A DNA stretch of 14,037 nt from JAURVT01 sp049059935 (GCF_049059935.1 NZ_JBMGQR010000095.1:1-14037); one strand, 5' to 3'; shown: positions 1-6,407, counted from the first letter of the stretch. Numbers and translations are program-made. Notes: generated from the letters alone by a model not told the origin.

Positions 1-666
1 CTGCGCGTCACCGGCTCCCCGCAGATCAACCGCGACGTCACCTACGCGCCCAGCGAGGACCCGATCGAGGCGATGAGCCTGATCACCGCGGCCATCGTCA
101 CCGAGTCGGCCATCGTCGTGCGCCGCGTCCCGATCGAGTTCATGGAGATCGAGCTGGCGCTGCTCGAGGAGATGGGCTTCTCCTACGAGCGCAGCGAGGA
201 GTACCTGGCGCTCAACGGGCACACGCGCCTGGTCGACATCACGACGTTCCCCTCGACGCTGCACGCCCCCATCGACAAGATCCACCCGATGCCGTTCCCG
301 GGCCTGAACATCGACAACCTGCCGTTCTTCTCGGTGATCGCCGCGACGGCCACCGGCACCACGCTGATCCACGACTGGGTCTACGAGAACCGCGCGATCT
401 ACCTGACCGAGCTCACCAAGCTCGGCGCGTCGGTCAAGCTGCTCGACCCGCACCGCGTGCTCATCGAGGGTCCGACCCGCTGGCGCGGCACCGAGCTGAT
501 CTGCCCGCCGGCGCTGCGCCCGGCCGTGGTCATCCTGATCGCGATGCTCGCCGCCAAGGGCACCTCGGTGCTCCGCAGCGTCTACGTGATCAACCGCGGC
601 TACGAGGACCTCGCCGAGCGCCTCAACGCCCTCGGCGCCCAGATCGAGACGTTCAGGGACATCTGA
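1..666 (+). CDS. MurA-like UDP-N-acetylglucosamine 1-carboxyvinyltransferase, 3' part
   Basis: The reading frame is open at the left edge and ends with TGA at 664-666, giving 221 residues of the C-terminal half. The family (EPSP synthase/MurA fold) transfers enolpyruvate from PEP to UDP-GlcNAc, the first committed cytoplasmic step of peptidoglycan synthesis. Seen here: FPSTLHAP (fragment residues about 83-90), VYENR (about 127-131, matching the FENR of MurA), ALRPAVVILIAMLAAKG (about 171-187, matching the 'DLRA' substrate-binding segment) and NRGYEDLAERLNALGA near the end (matching 'RGYE..L..LGA'). The segment after FPSTLHAP (IDKIHPMPFPGLNIDNLPFF) is unlike classical MurA, so this is a divergent branch, possibly a second MurA of actinobacteria. 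Whether it makes cell-wall precursor or acts on a related nucleotide sugar cannot be decided from the fragment. A long hairpin follows 9 nt after the stop, so transcription probably ends with this gene. Confidence 0.85.
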   Translation: MRVTGSPQINRDVTYAPSEDPIEAMSLITAAIVTESAIVVRRVPIEFMEIELALLEEMGFSYERSEEYLALNGHTRLVDITTFPSTLHAPIDKIHPMPFPGLNIDNLPFFSVIAATATGTTLIHDWVYENRAIYLTELTKLGASVKLLDPHRVLIEGPTRWRGTELICPPALRPAVVILIAMLAAKGTSVLRSVYVINRGYEDLAERLNALGAQIETFRDI

Positions 667-675
667 CCCTCACCC

Positions 676-742
676 GTCGTCGAGATACGGGAAAGGCACC
701 ACCGCGGACGCTCCGGTGGTGCCTTTCCCGTATCTCGGCGAC
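676..742 (+). terminator. 29-bp hairpin terminator after the MurA-like gene
   Basis: Arms 676-704 and 714-742 pair over 29 positions around a 9-nt loop (705-713). The only non-Watson-Crick position is T680/G738, which is a U-G wobble in the plus-strand RNA but an A-C mismatch in the opposite transcript, so the structure favours the sense of the upstream gene. It starts 9 nt after the stop codon. There is no T-run, which is usual for actinobacterial terminators. The stem is much longer than typical, so another role (transcript-end protection, remnant of a small element) is possible. Confidence 0.75.
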
Positions 743-791
743 TCGCGGCAGGTGAGTAGCCGGGCTCAGGTGCGGGCGGGGTGGCTGCGGC

Positions 792-797
792 CATACT
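792..797 (+). promoter_or_regulatory. -10 box of a leaderless promoter for the GDPD gene
   Basis: CATACT at 792-797 is followed by 6 nt and then the GTG start at 804. This spacing puts the transcription start on the first base of the start codon. No purine-rich Shine-Dalgarno precedes the GTG, and no clear -35 is seen. The arrangement matches the ANNNT-type -10 of leaderless actinobacterial genes. The same layout is seen for lnt and gntR in this window. Inference only; RNA 5' ends were not available. Confidence 0.45.
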
Positions 798-803
798 GAA
801 CCG

Positions 804-1589
804 GTGAGACCCCTGGACTCCTCGCGCACCCCGTTCCTGGCCTTCCCCGGTCCGATCGCCCTGGCCCACCGCGGCGGTGCGGCGTACGCGCCCAACCGCG
901 GGCTGGAGAACACCCGCGTGGCCTTCGCCAGCGCGCTCGCGCTGGGTGCGACGCACCTCGAGACCGACGTCCAGGCCAGCGCCGACGGCGTGGTGTTCGT
1001 GTTCCACGACGCCCACCTCGACCGGCTCACCGCCGTGTCCGGCGCCCTCGCCTCGCTGCCGGCCGAGCGGGTGCGTCGGGCGCGGGTGGGCGGACGCGAG
1101 CCGATCCCCGAGCTGCGCGACCTCCTCGACGAGCTCCCCGACGCCCTGCTCAACATCGACGTCAAGGCCGACGCGGCCGTCGAGCCCACCGCCCGCGCGA
1201 TCGCGGACGCGGGGGCCGTCGACCGCGTGTGCCTGGCGTCGTTCTCGCACCGCCGCCTGGCACGGCTGCGCGCGCTCATGCCCGGCGTCGCGACGTCCCT
1301 GTCGCCCCAGGAGATCGGCTTGCTGCGCGGCGGCGCCACCCGGGGCCTGCGCGCCACGGGCGCCCGCGCAGGCGGCCGCTGCGTCCAGGTGCCGCCACGG
1401 TGGGGGCCGGTGCCCCTGGTGGACGCCCGCTTCGTCCGCCACGCCCACGACCTCGGCCTGCCCGTCCACGTCTGGACGGTCGACGACGCCGCGGAGATGA
1501 CCCGCCTGCTCGACCTCGGCGTCGACGGGATCGTCTCGGACCGGATCGACGTCCTGGTGCCCCTGCTCGCCGAGCGTGCGGCCGCATGA
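804..1589 (+). CDS. Glycerophosphodiester phosphodiesterase (GDPD family)
   Basis: This 261-residue protein has the full GDPD motif set. HRG lies at 22-24, followed by APNRGLENT to residue 37; ETD at 53-55 supplies metal ligands; FHDAHLDRL (67-75) carries the catalytic His and the LDR signature; NIDVK is at 117-121; WTVDD at 224-228 and DGIVSD at 241-246 close the TIM barrel. The family hydrolyses glycerophosphodiesters to glycerol 3-phosphate and the free alcohol. No signal peptide is visible, so a cytoplasmic enzyme is likely. The GTG start is chosen because the conserved barrel strand begins soon after and a -10-like box sits 6 nt upstream. The stop overlaps the next gene's start as ATGA, so the two are translationally coupled. 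Substrate choice among head groups is not evident. Confidence 0.93.
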   Translation: MRPLDSSRTPFLAFPGPIALAHRGGAAYAPNRGLENTRVAFASALALGATHLETDVQASADGVVFVFHDAHLDRLTAVSGALASLPAERVRRARVGGREPIPELRDLLDELPDALLNIDVKADAAVEPTARAIADAGAVDRVCLASFSHRRLARLRALMPGVATSLSPQEIGLLRGGATRGLRATGARAGGRCVQVPPRWGPVPLVDARFVRHAHDLGLPVHVWTVDDAAEMTRLLDLGVDGIVSDRIDVLVPLLAERAAA

Positions 1590-2968
1590 GCGCGACGCCG
1601 TCCGCTCCCCCGGCCGACGGGGTGTCGTCGCCGCGCGAGCAGCGCGCCTGGTACTTCTACGACTGGGCCAACTCGGCCTACGTGACCACGACGGGCGCCG
1701 TCCTCTTCGCGCCCTACCTGACCAGCGTCGCCCAGGAGGCGGCCTGTGGCCCGGCGTCGACGTACGAGGGGTCGTGCACCGCCGACCTCGACGTGCTCGG
1801 CCTGGCGATCTCGCCGGGGTCGCTCGTGTTCTACCTCGTGCCCATCGCCACGATCCTGTCGGCGATCCTGCTGCCGATCGTCGGCGCGGTGGCCGACCGC
1901 AGCCCCAGCAAGCGCACGCTGATGGCCCGCTTCGCGTGGGTCGGCGCGCTGGCGGCGTCGTGCATGTTCTTCGTCTCGGGCGGTGACTGGCAGCTCGGGG
2001 CCGTGCTGCTCGTGGTGGCCAACGTCTGCCTGGGGTCGTCGCTCGTCGTCTACGACGCGATCCTGTGCGACGTCGCGGAGCCGGACGAGCGCGACCGCGT
2101 CTCGTCGCGCGGCTGGGCCCTCGGCTACGCGGCCGGGGCGCTGCTGTTGTCGCTCAACCTCGCCCTGGTGACGTTCCACGAGTCCGTGGGCATCGGCGAG
2201 GGGACGGCCGTCCGGGTCTGCCTGCTGTCGGCGGGCGTGTGGTGGGGAGCGTTCACGCTCGTGCCCTACCTCGGGCTGCGGGACCGCCCTCCGCGCGACA
2301 CGGTCGCCGTGCAGGGCGGCGTCGTCGCCCGCAGCTTCGGACAGCTGTGGACGACGCTGCGCGAGCTGCGGAACTACCCCCAGACCCTGCTGTTCCTGCT
2401 GGCCTACCTGCTCTACAACGACGGCATCCAGACCGTCATCGGCTCGGCCGCGGTGTACGGGCAGGAGGAGCTCGGCTTCGAGACCAGCTTCCTGATCACC
2501 GCGATCCTGCTCGTGCAGTTCGTGGCCGTCGCGGGCGCGCTGCTGTTCGGCAGGCTGGCCGGACGGTTCGGCAGCCGCCGCACCATCATGGGCGGGCTCG
2601 TGGTCTGGGTGGGGGTGGTGAGCCTCGGCTACGTGCTGCCCGCCGGCCAGATGGTGCCGTTCCTGGGGCTCGCGGCCCTGATCGGTCTGGTGATGGGCGG
2701 CACCCAGGCGCTGTCGCGCTCGTTCTACTCCCTGATCGTCCCGCGGGGCCGGGAGGCGGAGTACTTCAGCCTCTACCAGGCCTGCGAGCGCGGGACCAGC
2801 TGGTTCGGCTTCGTGGTGTTCGGCGTCGTCCAGCAGCTGACCGACTCCTACCGCCCCGCGATCTTCGCGCTGGTCGTCTTCTTCGTCGGCGGCCTGCTGC
2901 TCCTTTCGCGTGTCGACCCCGGACGCGCCATAGTGGAGGCAGGCAACACGCCACCACGGGTGGTCTAG
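1586..2968 (+). CDS. MFS transporter, UMF1 (Atg22-like) family
   Basis: A 460-residue polytopic membrane protein. WYFYDWANSAY at 22-32, just before the first membrane segment, is the hallmark of the UMF1 family, related to the yeast vacuolar amino-acid effluxer Atg22. About twelve hydrophobic segments follow, with the cytoplasmic loop GAVADRSPSKRTLMARF after the second to third segments, typical of MFS, and a second-half equivalent GRLAGRFGSRRTIMGG. The ATG at 1586 overlaps the preceding TGA as ATGA. The frame is open further upstream to 1229, but that stretch lies inside the GDPD gene and would translate as Arg/Pro-rich shadow sequence, so it is rejected. Pairing with GDPD suggests the carrier handles products or substrates of phospholipid-debris turnover. 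That is inference; substrates of bacterial UMF1 proteins are poorly known. Confidence 0.92.
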   Translation: MSATPSAPPADGVSSPREQRAWYFYDWANSAYVTTTGAVLFAPYLTSVAQEAACGPASTYEGSCTADLDVLGLAISPGSLVFYLVPIATILSAILLPIVGAVADRSPSKRTLMARFAWVGALAASCMFFVSGGDWQLGAVLLVVANVCLGSSLVVYDAILCDVAEPDERDRVSSRGWALGYAAGALLLSLNLALVTFHESVGIGEGTAVRVCLLSAGVWWGAFTLVPYLGLRDRPPRDTVAVQGGVVARSFGQLWTTLRELRNYPQTLLFLLAYLLYNDGIQTVIGSAAVYGQEELGFETSFLITAILLVQFVAVAGALLFGRLAGRFGSRRTIMGGLVVWVGVVSLGYVLPAGQMVPFLGLAALIGLVMGGTQALSRSFYSLIVPRGREAEYFSLYQACERGTSWFGFVVFGVVQQLTDSYRPAIFALVVFFVGGLLLLSRVDPGRAIVEAGNTPPRVV

Positions 2969-2969
2969 G

Positions 2970-2995
2970 GGAATCATGCGGCTCCGCCGCTCGTT
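2970..2995 (+). promoter_or_regulatory. SigR/SigH-type (disulfide-stress) promoter of rbpA
   Basis: GGAAT at 2970-2974 and GTT at 2993-2995 are separated by exactly 18 nt, an exact match to the Streptomyces SigR consensus GGAAT-N18-GTT; with flanks it reads GGGAAT-N17-CGTT, as for mycobacterial SigH. The element starts one base after the MFS stop codon and implies an RNA start about 50 nt before the rbpA ATG. rbpA of S. coelicolor is a known SigR target, so position, sequence and downstream gene agree. Confidence 0.8.
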
Positions 2996-3055
2996 CTCCA
3001 TGACAAGGGTGGTCACCGACGGGTGAGACCGCCCCGCGACGACGAGGAGGACGAG

Positions 3056-3439
3056 ATGGCCGAACGAGCACTGCGCGGCGCCCGACTGGGTGCCCAGAGC
3101 TTCGAGGACGAGCGAGGCGTGGAGATGGCGCCCCGCAAGGAGGTCGAGTACGTCCTGGACGACGGGCGGCGCTTCACCGTCACGATGTCCGACGAGGCCG
3201 ACCTGCCGCACGAGTGGGAGGACCCCCGCACGGGCAAGATGGGCACGCTCGTCGACGGCGTGGCCCCCGAGGCCAAGGAGACCAAGCCGGCCCGTACCCA
3301 CTGGGACATGCTGCTGGAGCGTCGCTCTATTCCCGAGCTCGAGGAGATCCTCACCGAGCGCCTCGAGCTCCTGCGCGCCGGCGAGATCGGCCCGGTGCAC
3401 CTGCACCGTGCACCCCGCAAGCGGGCCTCGAAGAGCTAG
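3056..3439 (+). CDS. rbpA: RNA polymerase-binding protein RbpA
   Basis: A 127-residue protein. RbpA binds RNA polymerase holoenzyme and stabilises open complexes made with principal or principal-like sigma factors. The N-terminal tail has RALRGARLGAQSFE (residues 4-17); the core beta domain spans about 28-70; the basic linker is KPARTHWDM (77-85); the sigma-interaction domain is LLERRSIPELEEILTERLELLRAG (86-109). The core contains no cysteine, unlike the zinc-binding S. coelicolor protein, so this is a zinc-free form. The C-terminal tail HLHRAPRKRASKS is basic and longer than in most homologues. The ATG at 3056 has GAGGAGG at 3044-3050 with 5-nt spacing; an in-frame GTG at 3023 would add eleven acidic residues and lacks such a site. 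It converges on fxsA, sharing CTAG at 3436-3439. Confidence 0.96.
   Translation: MAERALRGARLGAQSFEDERGVEMAPRKEVEYVLDDGRRFTVTMSDEADLPHEWEDPRTGKMGTLVDGVAPEAKETKPARTHWDMLLERRSIPELEEILTERLELLRAGEIGPVHLHRAPRKRASKS
3389..3427 (-). terminator. Possible terminator of the lnt-ppm1-fxsA operon inside the 3' end of rbpA
   Basis: Downstream of the fxsA stop on the minus strand, GGTGCAC (3394-3400) pairs with GTGCACC (3408-3414) around 7 nt. An outer GGCCC (3389-3393)/GGGCC (3423-3427) can close it, leaving an 8-nt bulge on one side. The element begins 9 nt past the fxsA stop. It is coding sequence for rbpA, and no T-run follows. Confidence 0.3.
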
Positions 3440-3936
3440 AGCACCTCGCCTCGCACGACGTCGGGGCCGTGCGGACCCTCGGGTCCGTGCGGCCCCGTCG
3501 TGCGTCCGGGGACGGTGGTGCCGGGCACCGAGCGACCGGTGGCGGCCGAGGCGTACATCGCGCCCTGACGCACCGCCCAGGCGGTGACGGCGCGGCGCAT
3601 CAGCCGGCGGACCGGCGGCAGCCACAGCAGCAGGCCCAGCACGTCGGTGACGAAGCCCGGCGTCATGATCAGCAGCCCGCTGACGAAGACCAGGGCCCGG
3701 TCGCTGAGGTCGGTGTCGGGCCGGCCGCCGGAGCGGGCGGCCTCGCGCACGGCGCCGAGCGCCCGTGCGCCCTCACGGCGCACCACGAGCCAGCCGACGA
3801 CGACGCCGGCCGCGAGCAGACCGAGCGTCGCGAGGAGCCCGATCTGCTGGCCGACGGCGATCAGCACGACGAGCTCGACCACCGGCATCAGCAGCAGGGC
3901 GGCCACCGCGAGCCGCCAGCGGAAGGGAGAGCGCAT
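3436..3936 (-). CDS. fxsA: FxsA family membrane protein
   Basis: A 166-residue small membrane protein. Two adjoining hydrophobic segments lie at about 9-29 and 32-52 and a third at about 81-107. The conserved motif MTPGFVTDVLG at 91-101 identifies the FxsA/YtzA family. E. coli FxsA, when overproduced, lets F-plasmid cells escape T7 exclusion; its normal role is unknown. The C-terminal tail (about 135-162) is Gly/Pro/His-rich with GPHGPEGPHGPD, and the DNA that encodes it is a strong inverted repeat (see 3452-3504). ATG at 3936 has AGGAG 10 nt upstream and starts 6 nt after the ppm1 stop, so it is the last gene of the lnt-ppm1-fxsA operon. Its stop overlaps the rbpA stop tail to tail. Confidence 0.9.
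   Translation of the reverse strand: MRSPFRWRLAVAALLLMPVVELVVLIAVGQQIGLLATLGLLAAGVVVGWLVVRREGARALGAVREAARSGGRPDTDLSDRALVFVSGLLIMTPGFVTDVLGLLLWLPPVRRLMRRAVTAWAVRQGAMYASAATGRSVPGTTVPGRTTGPHGPEGPHGPDVVRGEVL
3452..3504 (+). terminator. rbpA terminator hairpin embedded in the fxsA coding sequence
   Basis: CGCACGACG (3452-3460) pairs with CGTCGTGCG (3496-3504). After a 3-nt bulge, 3464-3478 pairs with 3481-3495, including T3470/G3489 and G3471/T3488. Those two positions are wobble pairs in rbpA-sense RNA but A-C mismatches in fxsA RNA, so the stem is strand-biased towards rbpA. It starts 12 nt after the rbpA stop. It encodes the Gly/Pro/His-rich tail of FxsA on the other strand. Confidence 0.65.
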
Positions 3937-3942
3937 CGGGTC

Positions 3943-4710
3943 TCAGCTCCTGGATCGGTCGTGTCGAGATCTCCAGGATACGGACCGCAGCCAACGGCCG
4001 GGGCGCTCCAGGCCCCACACCGTGACGCGCCACAGCGCCTCCCGCACGATCGACCCGCTCATCTTGGAGGTGCCGTGCACCCGCTCGACGAAGGTGATCG
4101 GCACCTCGGCCACCTGCAGGCCCGCGCCGAGCGTGCGCCGCACGAGGTCGACCTGGAAGCAGTACCCCTGGGACGCGACGTCGTCCAGGCCGATGGCCTC
4201 GAGCGTGGTGCGCCGGAACGCGCGGTAGCCACCCGTCGCGTCGCGGACGGAGATGCCGAGCGCGAGCCGGGTGTAGACGTTGCCGCCCCGCGAGAGCACC
4301 TCGCGTCGCCGCGGCCAGTTCTCCACCGACCCGCCCGGCACCCAGCGCGACCCAAGCACCAGGTCGGCGCCGGCGTCGAGGCGGTCGAGGAGCCGCCCGA
4401 GCTGCTCGGGCTGGTGTGACCCGTCGGCGTCCATCTCGACGAGCACGTCGTACCCGTGCTCGCGGCCCCAGTCGAACCCGGCCAGGTAGGCCGCGCCGAG
4501 GCCCTCCTTGCCCGCGCGGTGCAGCACGTGCACCTGGGGGTCGGCGGCGGCCAGGGCGTCGGCGATGTCGCCGGTGCCGTCGGGCGAGGCGTCGTCCACC
4601 ACCAGGACGTGAACGTGGGGCTGCGCCGCACGGACGCGTCCGACGATCGACGCGACGTTCTCGGCCTCGTCGTAGGTGGGGACGACGACGAGGGTGGGCT
4701 CCGTGCTCAC
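3943..4710 (-). CDS. ppm1: Polyprenol-phosphate mannosyltransferase (Ppm1, GT2 family)
   Basis: A 255-residue soluble GT-A glycosyltransferase without membrane segments. It moves mannose from GDP-mannose to polyprenyl phosphate, giving the donor for lipoglycan and protein O-mannosylation on the outer face of the membrane. Seen: VVVPTYDEAENV (8-19), VVDDASPDGTGD (37-48), GLGAAYLAGFDWG (70-82), the metal-binding EMDADGSHQP (92-101, DxD at 94-96), LGSRWVPGGSVENWP (119-133), GGYRAFRR (160-167), QGYCFQVDL (181-189) and the end motif ERVHGTSKMSG (209-219). GTG at 4710 overlaps the lnt TGA as GTGA (4707-4710). In M. tuberculosis this domain is fused behind Lnt in one protein; here the two remain separate, as in Corynebacterium ppm1/ppm2. 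The open frame upstream to 5334 is a shadow of lnt. Confidence 0.95.
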   Translation of the reverse strand: MSTEPTLVVVPTYDEAENVASIVGRVRAAQPHVHVLVVDDASPDGTGDIADALAAADPQVHVLHRAGKEGLGAAYLAGFDWGREHGYDVLVEMDADGSHQPEQLGRLLDRLDAGADLVLGSRWVPGGSVENWPRRREVLSRGGNVYTRLALGISVRDATGGYRAFRRTTLEAIGLDDVASQGYCFQVDLVRRTLGAGLQVAEVPITFVERVHGTSKMSGSIVREALWRVTVWGLERPGRWLRSVSWRSRHDRSRS

Positions 4711-6260
4711 CGCACCACCGCGGGCGCCGCGTCGTGGGTGTCGGCGACGGGAGACTCGCGACGGCGTCGGCGACCGGCCACCGCTCCGGCCAGGACCGCC
4801 ACGAACCCGCCCAGAGCCAGGCCGCGCTCGACCCAGACCCCCGCACGGGTGCCCCAGGTGACGCCGGTGGCGGTGGTGATCTCGCGGTCGAGCACGTCGG
4901 GGACGCCCGGGGTGGTGCGGGCCACGGGAGCGCCGTCGGCGTCCGCGATGCCGCTGATGCCGTTGGTGGACGGCACCACCACGGTGCGTCCGGCCTCGAT
5001 CGCGCGCATCCGGGCGATCTGCCACTGCTGCTCGGGCTGCGAGGTGCCGGTGTAGGTCGCGTTGTTGGTCTGCACCACGAGGTACTGGGCGCCGCCCAGG
5101 ACGGCGTCGCGGGCGAGGTTGTCGAACACGACGTCGAAGCACATCATGTCGCCGAGGGTGACGCCGCCGAGGTCGATCGTGCCGGCGCGGTCGCCCGGGA
5201 CGATGTCGCGCGGGATCTCCTGGGTCACGAACGGCACGAGCCGGTCGACGAGGGGCCGGAACGGCACGTACTCGCCGTACGGCACCAGGTGCCGCTTGTC
5301 GTAGGTCTGGCCGGGCCCGGTCTCGGGGTCCCACGCGATGCCGACGTTGCGGGCCTGGTCGGGCTGCTTGCCGTCGAGGATGGCTCCGACGAGAATCGGG
5401 GCGCCCACTGCCCGCGCGGCCGAGGTGATCGCGGCCCGGGCCGCCGCGTCCTTATAGGGATCGATGTCCGAGGCGTTCTCCGGCCACAGCACCACGTCGG
5501 GGCGGGGCAGCCGTCCGGCGTCGACGGCGTCGGCGAGCTCCTGGGTCTCGCGGACGTGGTTGTCGAGCACCTCGCGCTGCTGGCCCATGCCCGTGGCCCC
5601 TGTGCCCGGCACGTCGCCCTGCACGACGGCGACGCGCAGCCGCTGGCCGGGGTCGGCGGCTCCCGTGGGGAGCAGCGCCCCTCCCCCGACGACGCCGACG
5701 ACGACCGCGGCGGCCACCAGCGCGCCCCGGACCGACCGCCGCAGCAGCGCGGACGCGACGAGCGCCGACGCGAGGAACACCAGGCCACTGAGGGCGGCGA
5801 CGCCCACCCAGCGGGCCCACGGGTCGAGCGGCGTGCCGACGGTGGCGAACGCGAGCCGCCCCCAGGGGAACCCGCCGAACGGGACGACGCTGCGCAGGTA
5901 CTCGGTGCCCACCCAGCACAGCGCCGCCCAGAGCGGCCAGCCGCGCAGCCGGGAGACGAAGGAGAACGCCGCGCCGAAGATCGCGTAGAACGGGAACTGG
6001 ATGCCGACCAGGGCGACCAGCACGCCGGCGCCCAGCACCGAGACCCACGACACCAGGAGCGCCAGGAAGCCGATGCCGAACACGGCACCGACCAGGGCCG
6101 CCTGACGGGGACGCAGCCCGTGCAGCGCGAGGACGAGGAGGACGAGCCCCGGGGGCACCGTCCAGAAGATCTCGAGGGGCGCGAAGCCGGTGGAGACGAC
6201 CGCGCCGGCGGCCAGGCCGAGCACGGAGCGCAGCCACAGGCGGGCGGGAGGCGTCGGCAC
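4707..6260 (-). CDS. lnt: Apolipoprotein N-acyltransferase
   Basis: A 517-residue membrane enzyme that adds the third acyl chain to the N-terminal cysteine of lipoproteins. Residues 10-195 hold about six membrane segments; about 208-465 form the nitrilase-like catalytic domain; a last membrane segment lies at about 478-496, followed by an Arg cluster and a short cytoplasmic tail. The catalytic triad is visible: Glu261 in WPENASD, Lys322 in YDKRHLVPYGEYVP, Cys374 in MMCFDVVFD. The position after Cys-aromatic, Glu389 in E. coli and required there, is Asp376 here. The GTG start is preceded by TAGCCT and 6 nt with no Shine-Dalgarno, suggesting a leaderless transcript. It is the first gene of the operon with ppm1 and fxsA; in C. 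glutamicum the Lnt homologue is called Ppm2 because it interacts with Ppm1. Confidence 0.95.
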   Translation of the reverse strand: MPTPPARLWLRSVLGLAAGAVVSTGFAPLEIFWTVPPGLVLLVLALHGLRPRQAALVGAVFGIGFLALLVSWVSVLGAGVLVALVGIQFPFYAIFGAAFSFVSRLRGWPLWAALCWVGTEYLRSVVPFGGFPWGRLAFATVGTPLDPWARWVGVAALSGLVFLASALVASALLRRSVRGALVAAAVVVGVVGGGALLPTGAADPGQRLRVAVVQGDVPGTGATGMGQQREVLDNHVRETQELADAVDAGRLPRPDVVLWPENASDIDPYKDAAARAAITSAARAVGAPILVGAILDGKQPDQARNVGIAWDPETGPGQTYDKRHLVPYGEYVPFRPLVDRLVPFVTQEIPRDIVPGDRAGTIDLGGVTLGDMMCFDVVFDNLARDAVLGGAQYLVVQTNNATYTGTSQPEQQWQIARMRAIEAGRTVVVPSTNGISGIADADGAPVARTTPGVPDVLDREITTATGVTWGTRAGVWVERGLALGGFVAVLAGAVAGRRRRRESPVADTHDAAPAVVR

Positions 6261-6266
6261 CGGGCA

Positions 6267-6272
6267 AGGCTA
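6267..6272 (-). promoter_or_regulatory. -10 box of a leaderless promoter for the lnt operon
   Basis: On the minus strand TAGCCT (6272 to 6267) fits the actinobacterial TANNNT -10 consensus. It is followed by TGCCCG and then the GTG start at 6260, so the predicted RNA start is the start codon itself. The six bases before GTG carry no Shine-Dalgarno. A -35 is not convincing. Confidence 0.5.
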
Positions 6273-6322
6273 CCGGGCAGCACACGGGCCGCCGACGCGG
6301 CGCGGGTGGGCGGGAGGCAGGA

Positions 6323-6407
6323 CAGGAGCCCGGCACCCTTCGGACCGGCCGCGTCACCGTTGGATACGACGCCGACGACCGTTGTCTACTGGGTGCCAGG
6401 GCTCCTG
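6323..6407. repeat. 85-nt element closed by a 16-bp inverted repeat
   Basis: The 16 bases at 6323-6338 are the exact reverse complement of 6391-6407 except for one extra A at 6398. The arms consist of 9 bp (CAGGAGCCC/GGGCTCCTG) and 7 bp (GGCACCC/GGGTGCC). The enclosed 52 nt hold only a weak 5-bp stem (6351-6355 with 6368-6372). No target-site duplication is seen at the edges. The element lies 50 nt upstream of the lnt -10 box. It could be an RNA structure, a small insertion remnant or a protein-binding region; the function is unknown. Confidence 0.55.

Noticed and set aside
1229..1585. Upstream extension of the MFS transporter frame
   Set aside because: It lies inside GDPD and translates as Arg/Pro-rich sequence; the ATGA overlap at 1586 and the N-terminal WYFYDWANSAY motif fix the start.
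3023..3055. In-frame GTG at 3023 as the rbpA start
   Set aside because: It lacks a ribosome site and would add non-conserved acidic residues; the ATG at 3056 has GAGGAGG at ideal distance and aligns with RbpA N-termini.
653..3625. A 990-codon open frame on the minus strand opposite GDPD, MFS and rbpA
   Set aside because: Its translation is Arg/Ala/Gly/His-rich with no domain, and it lies antisense to three well-recognised genes; it is a GC-driven shadow.
6332..6398. A tRNA gene suggested by 7-bp GGCACCC/GGGTGCC ends plus a discriminator-like A
   Set aside because: Only 67 nt, with no TTCGA T-loop, D-loop or anticodon stem on either strand.
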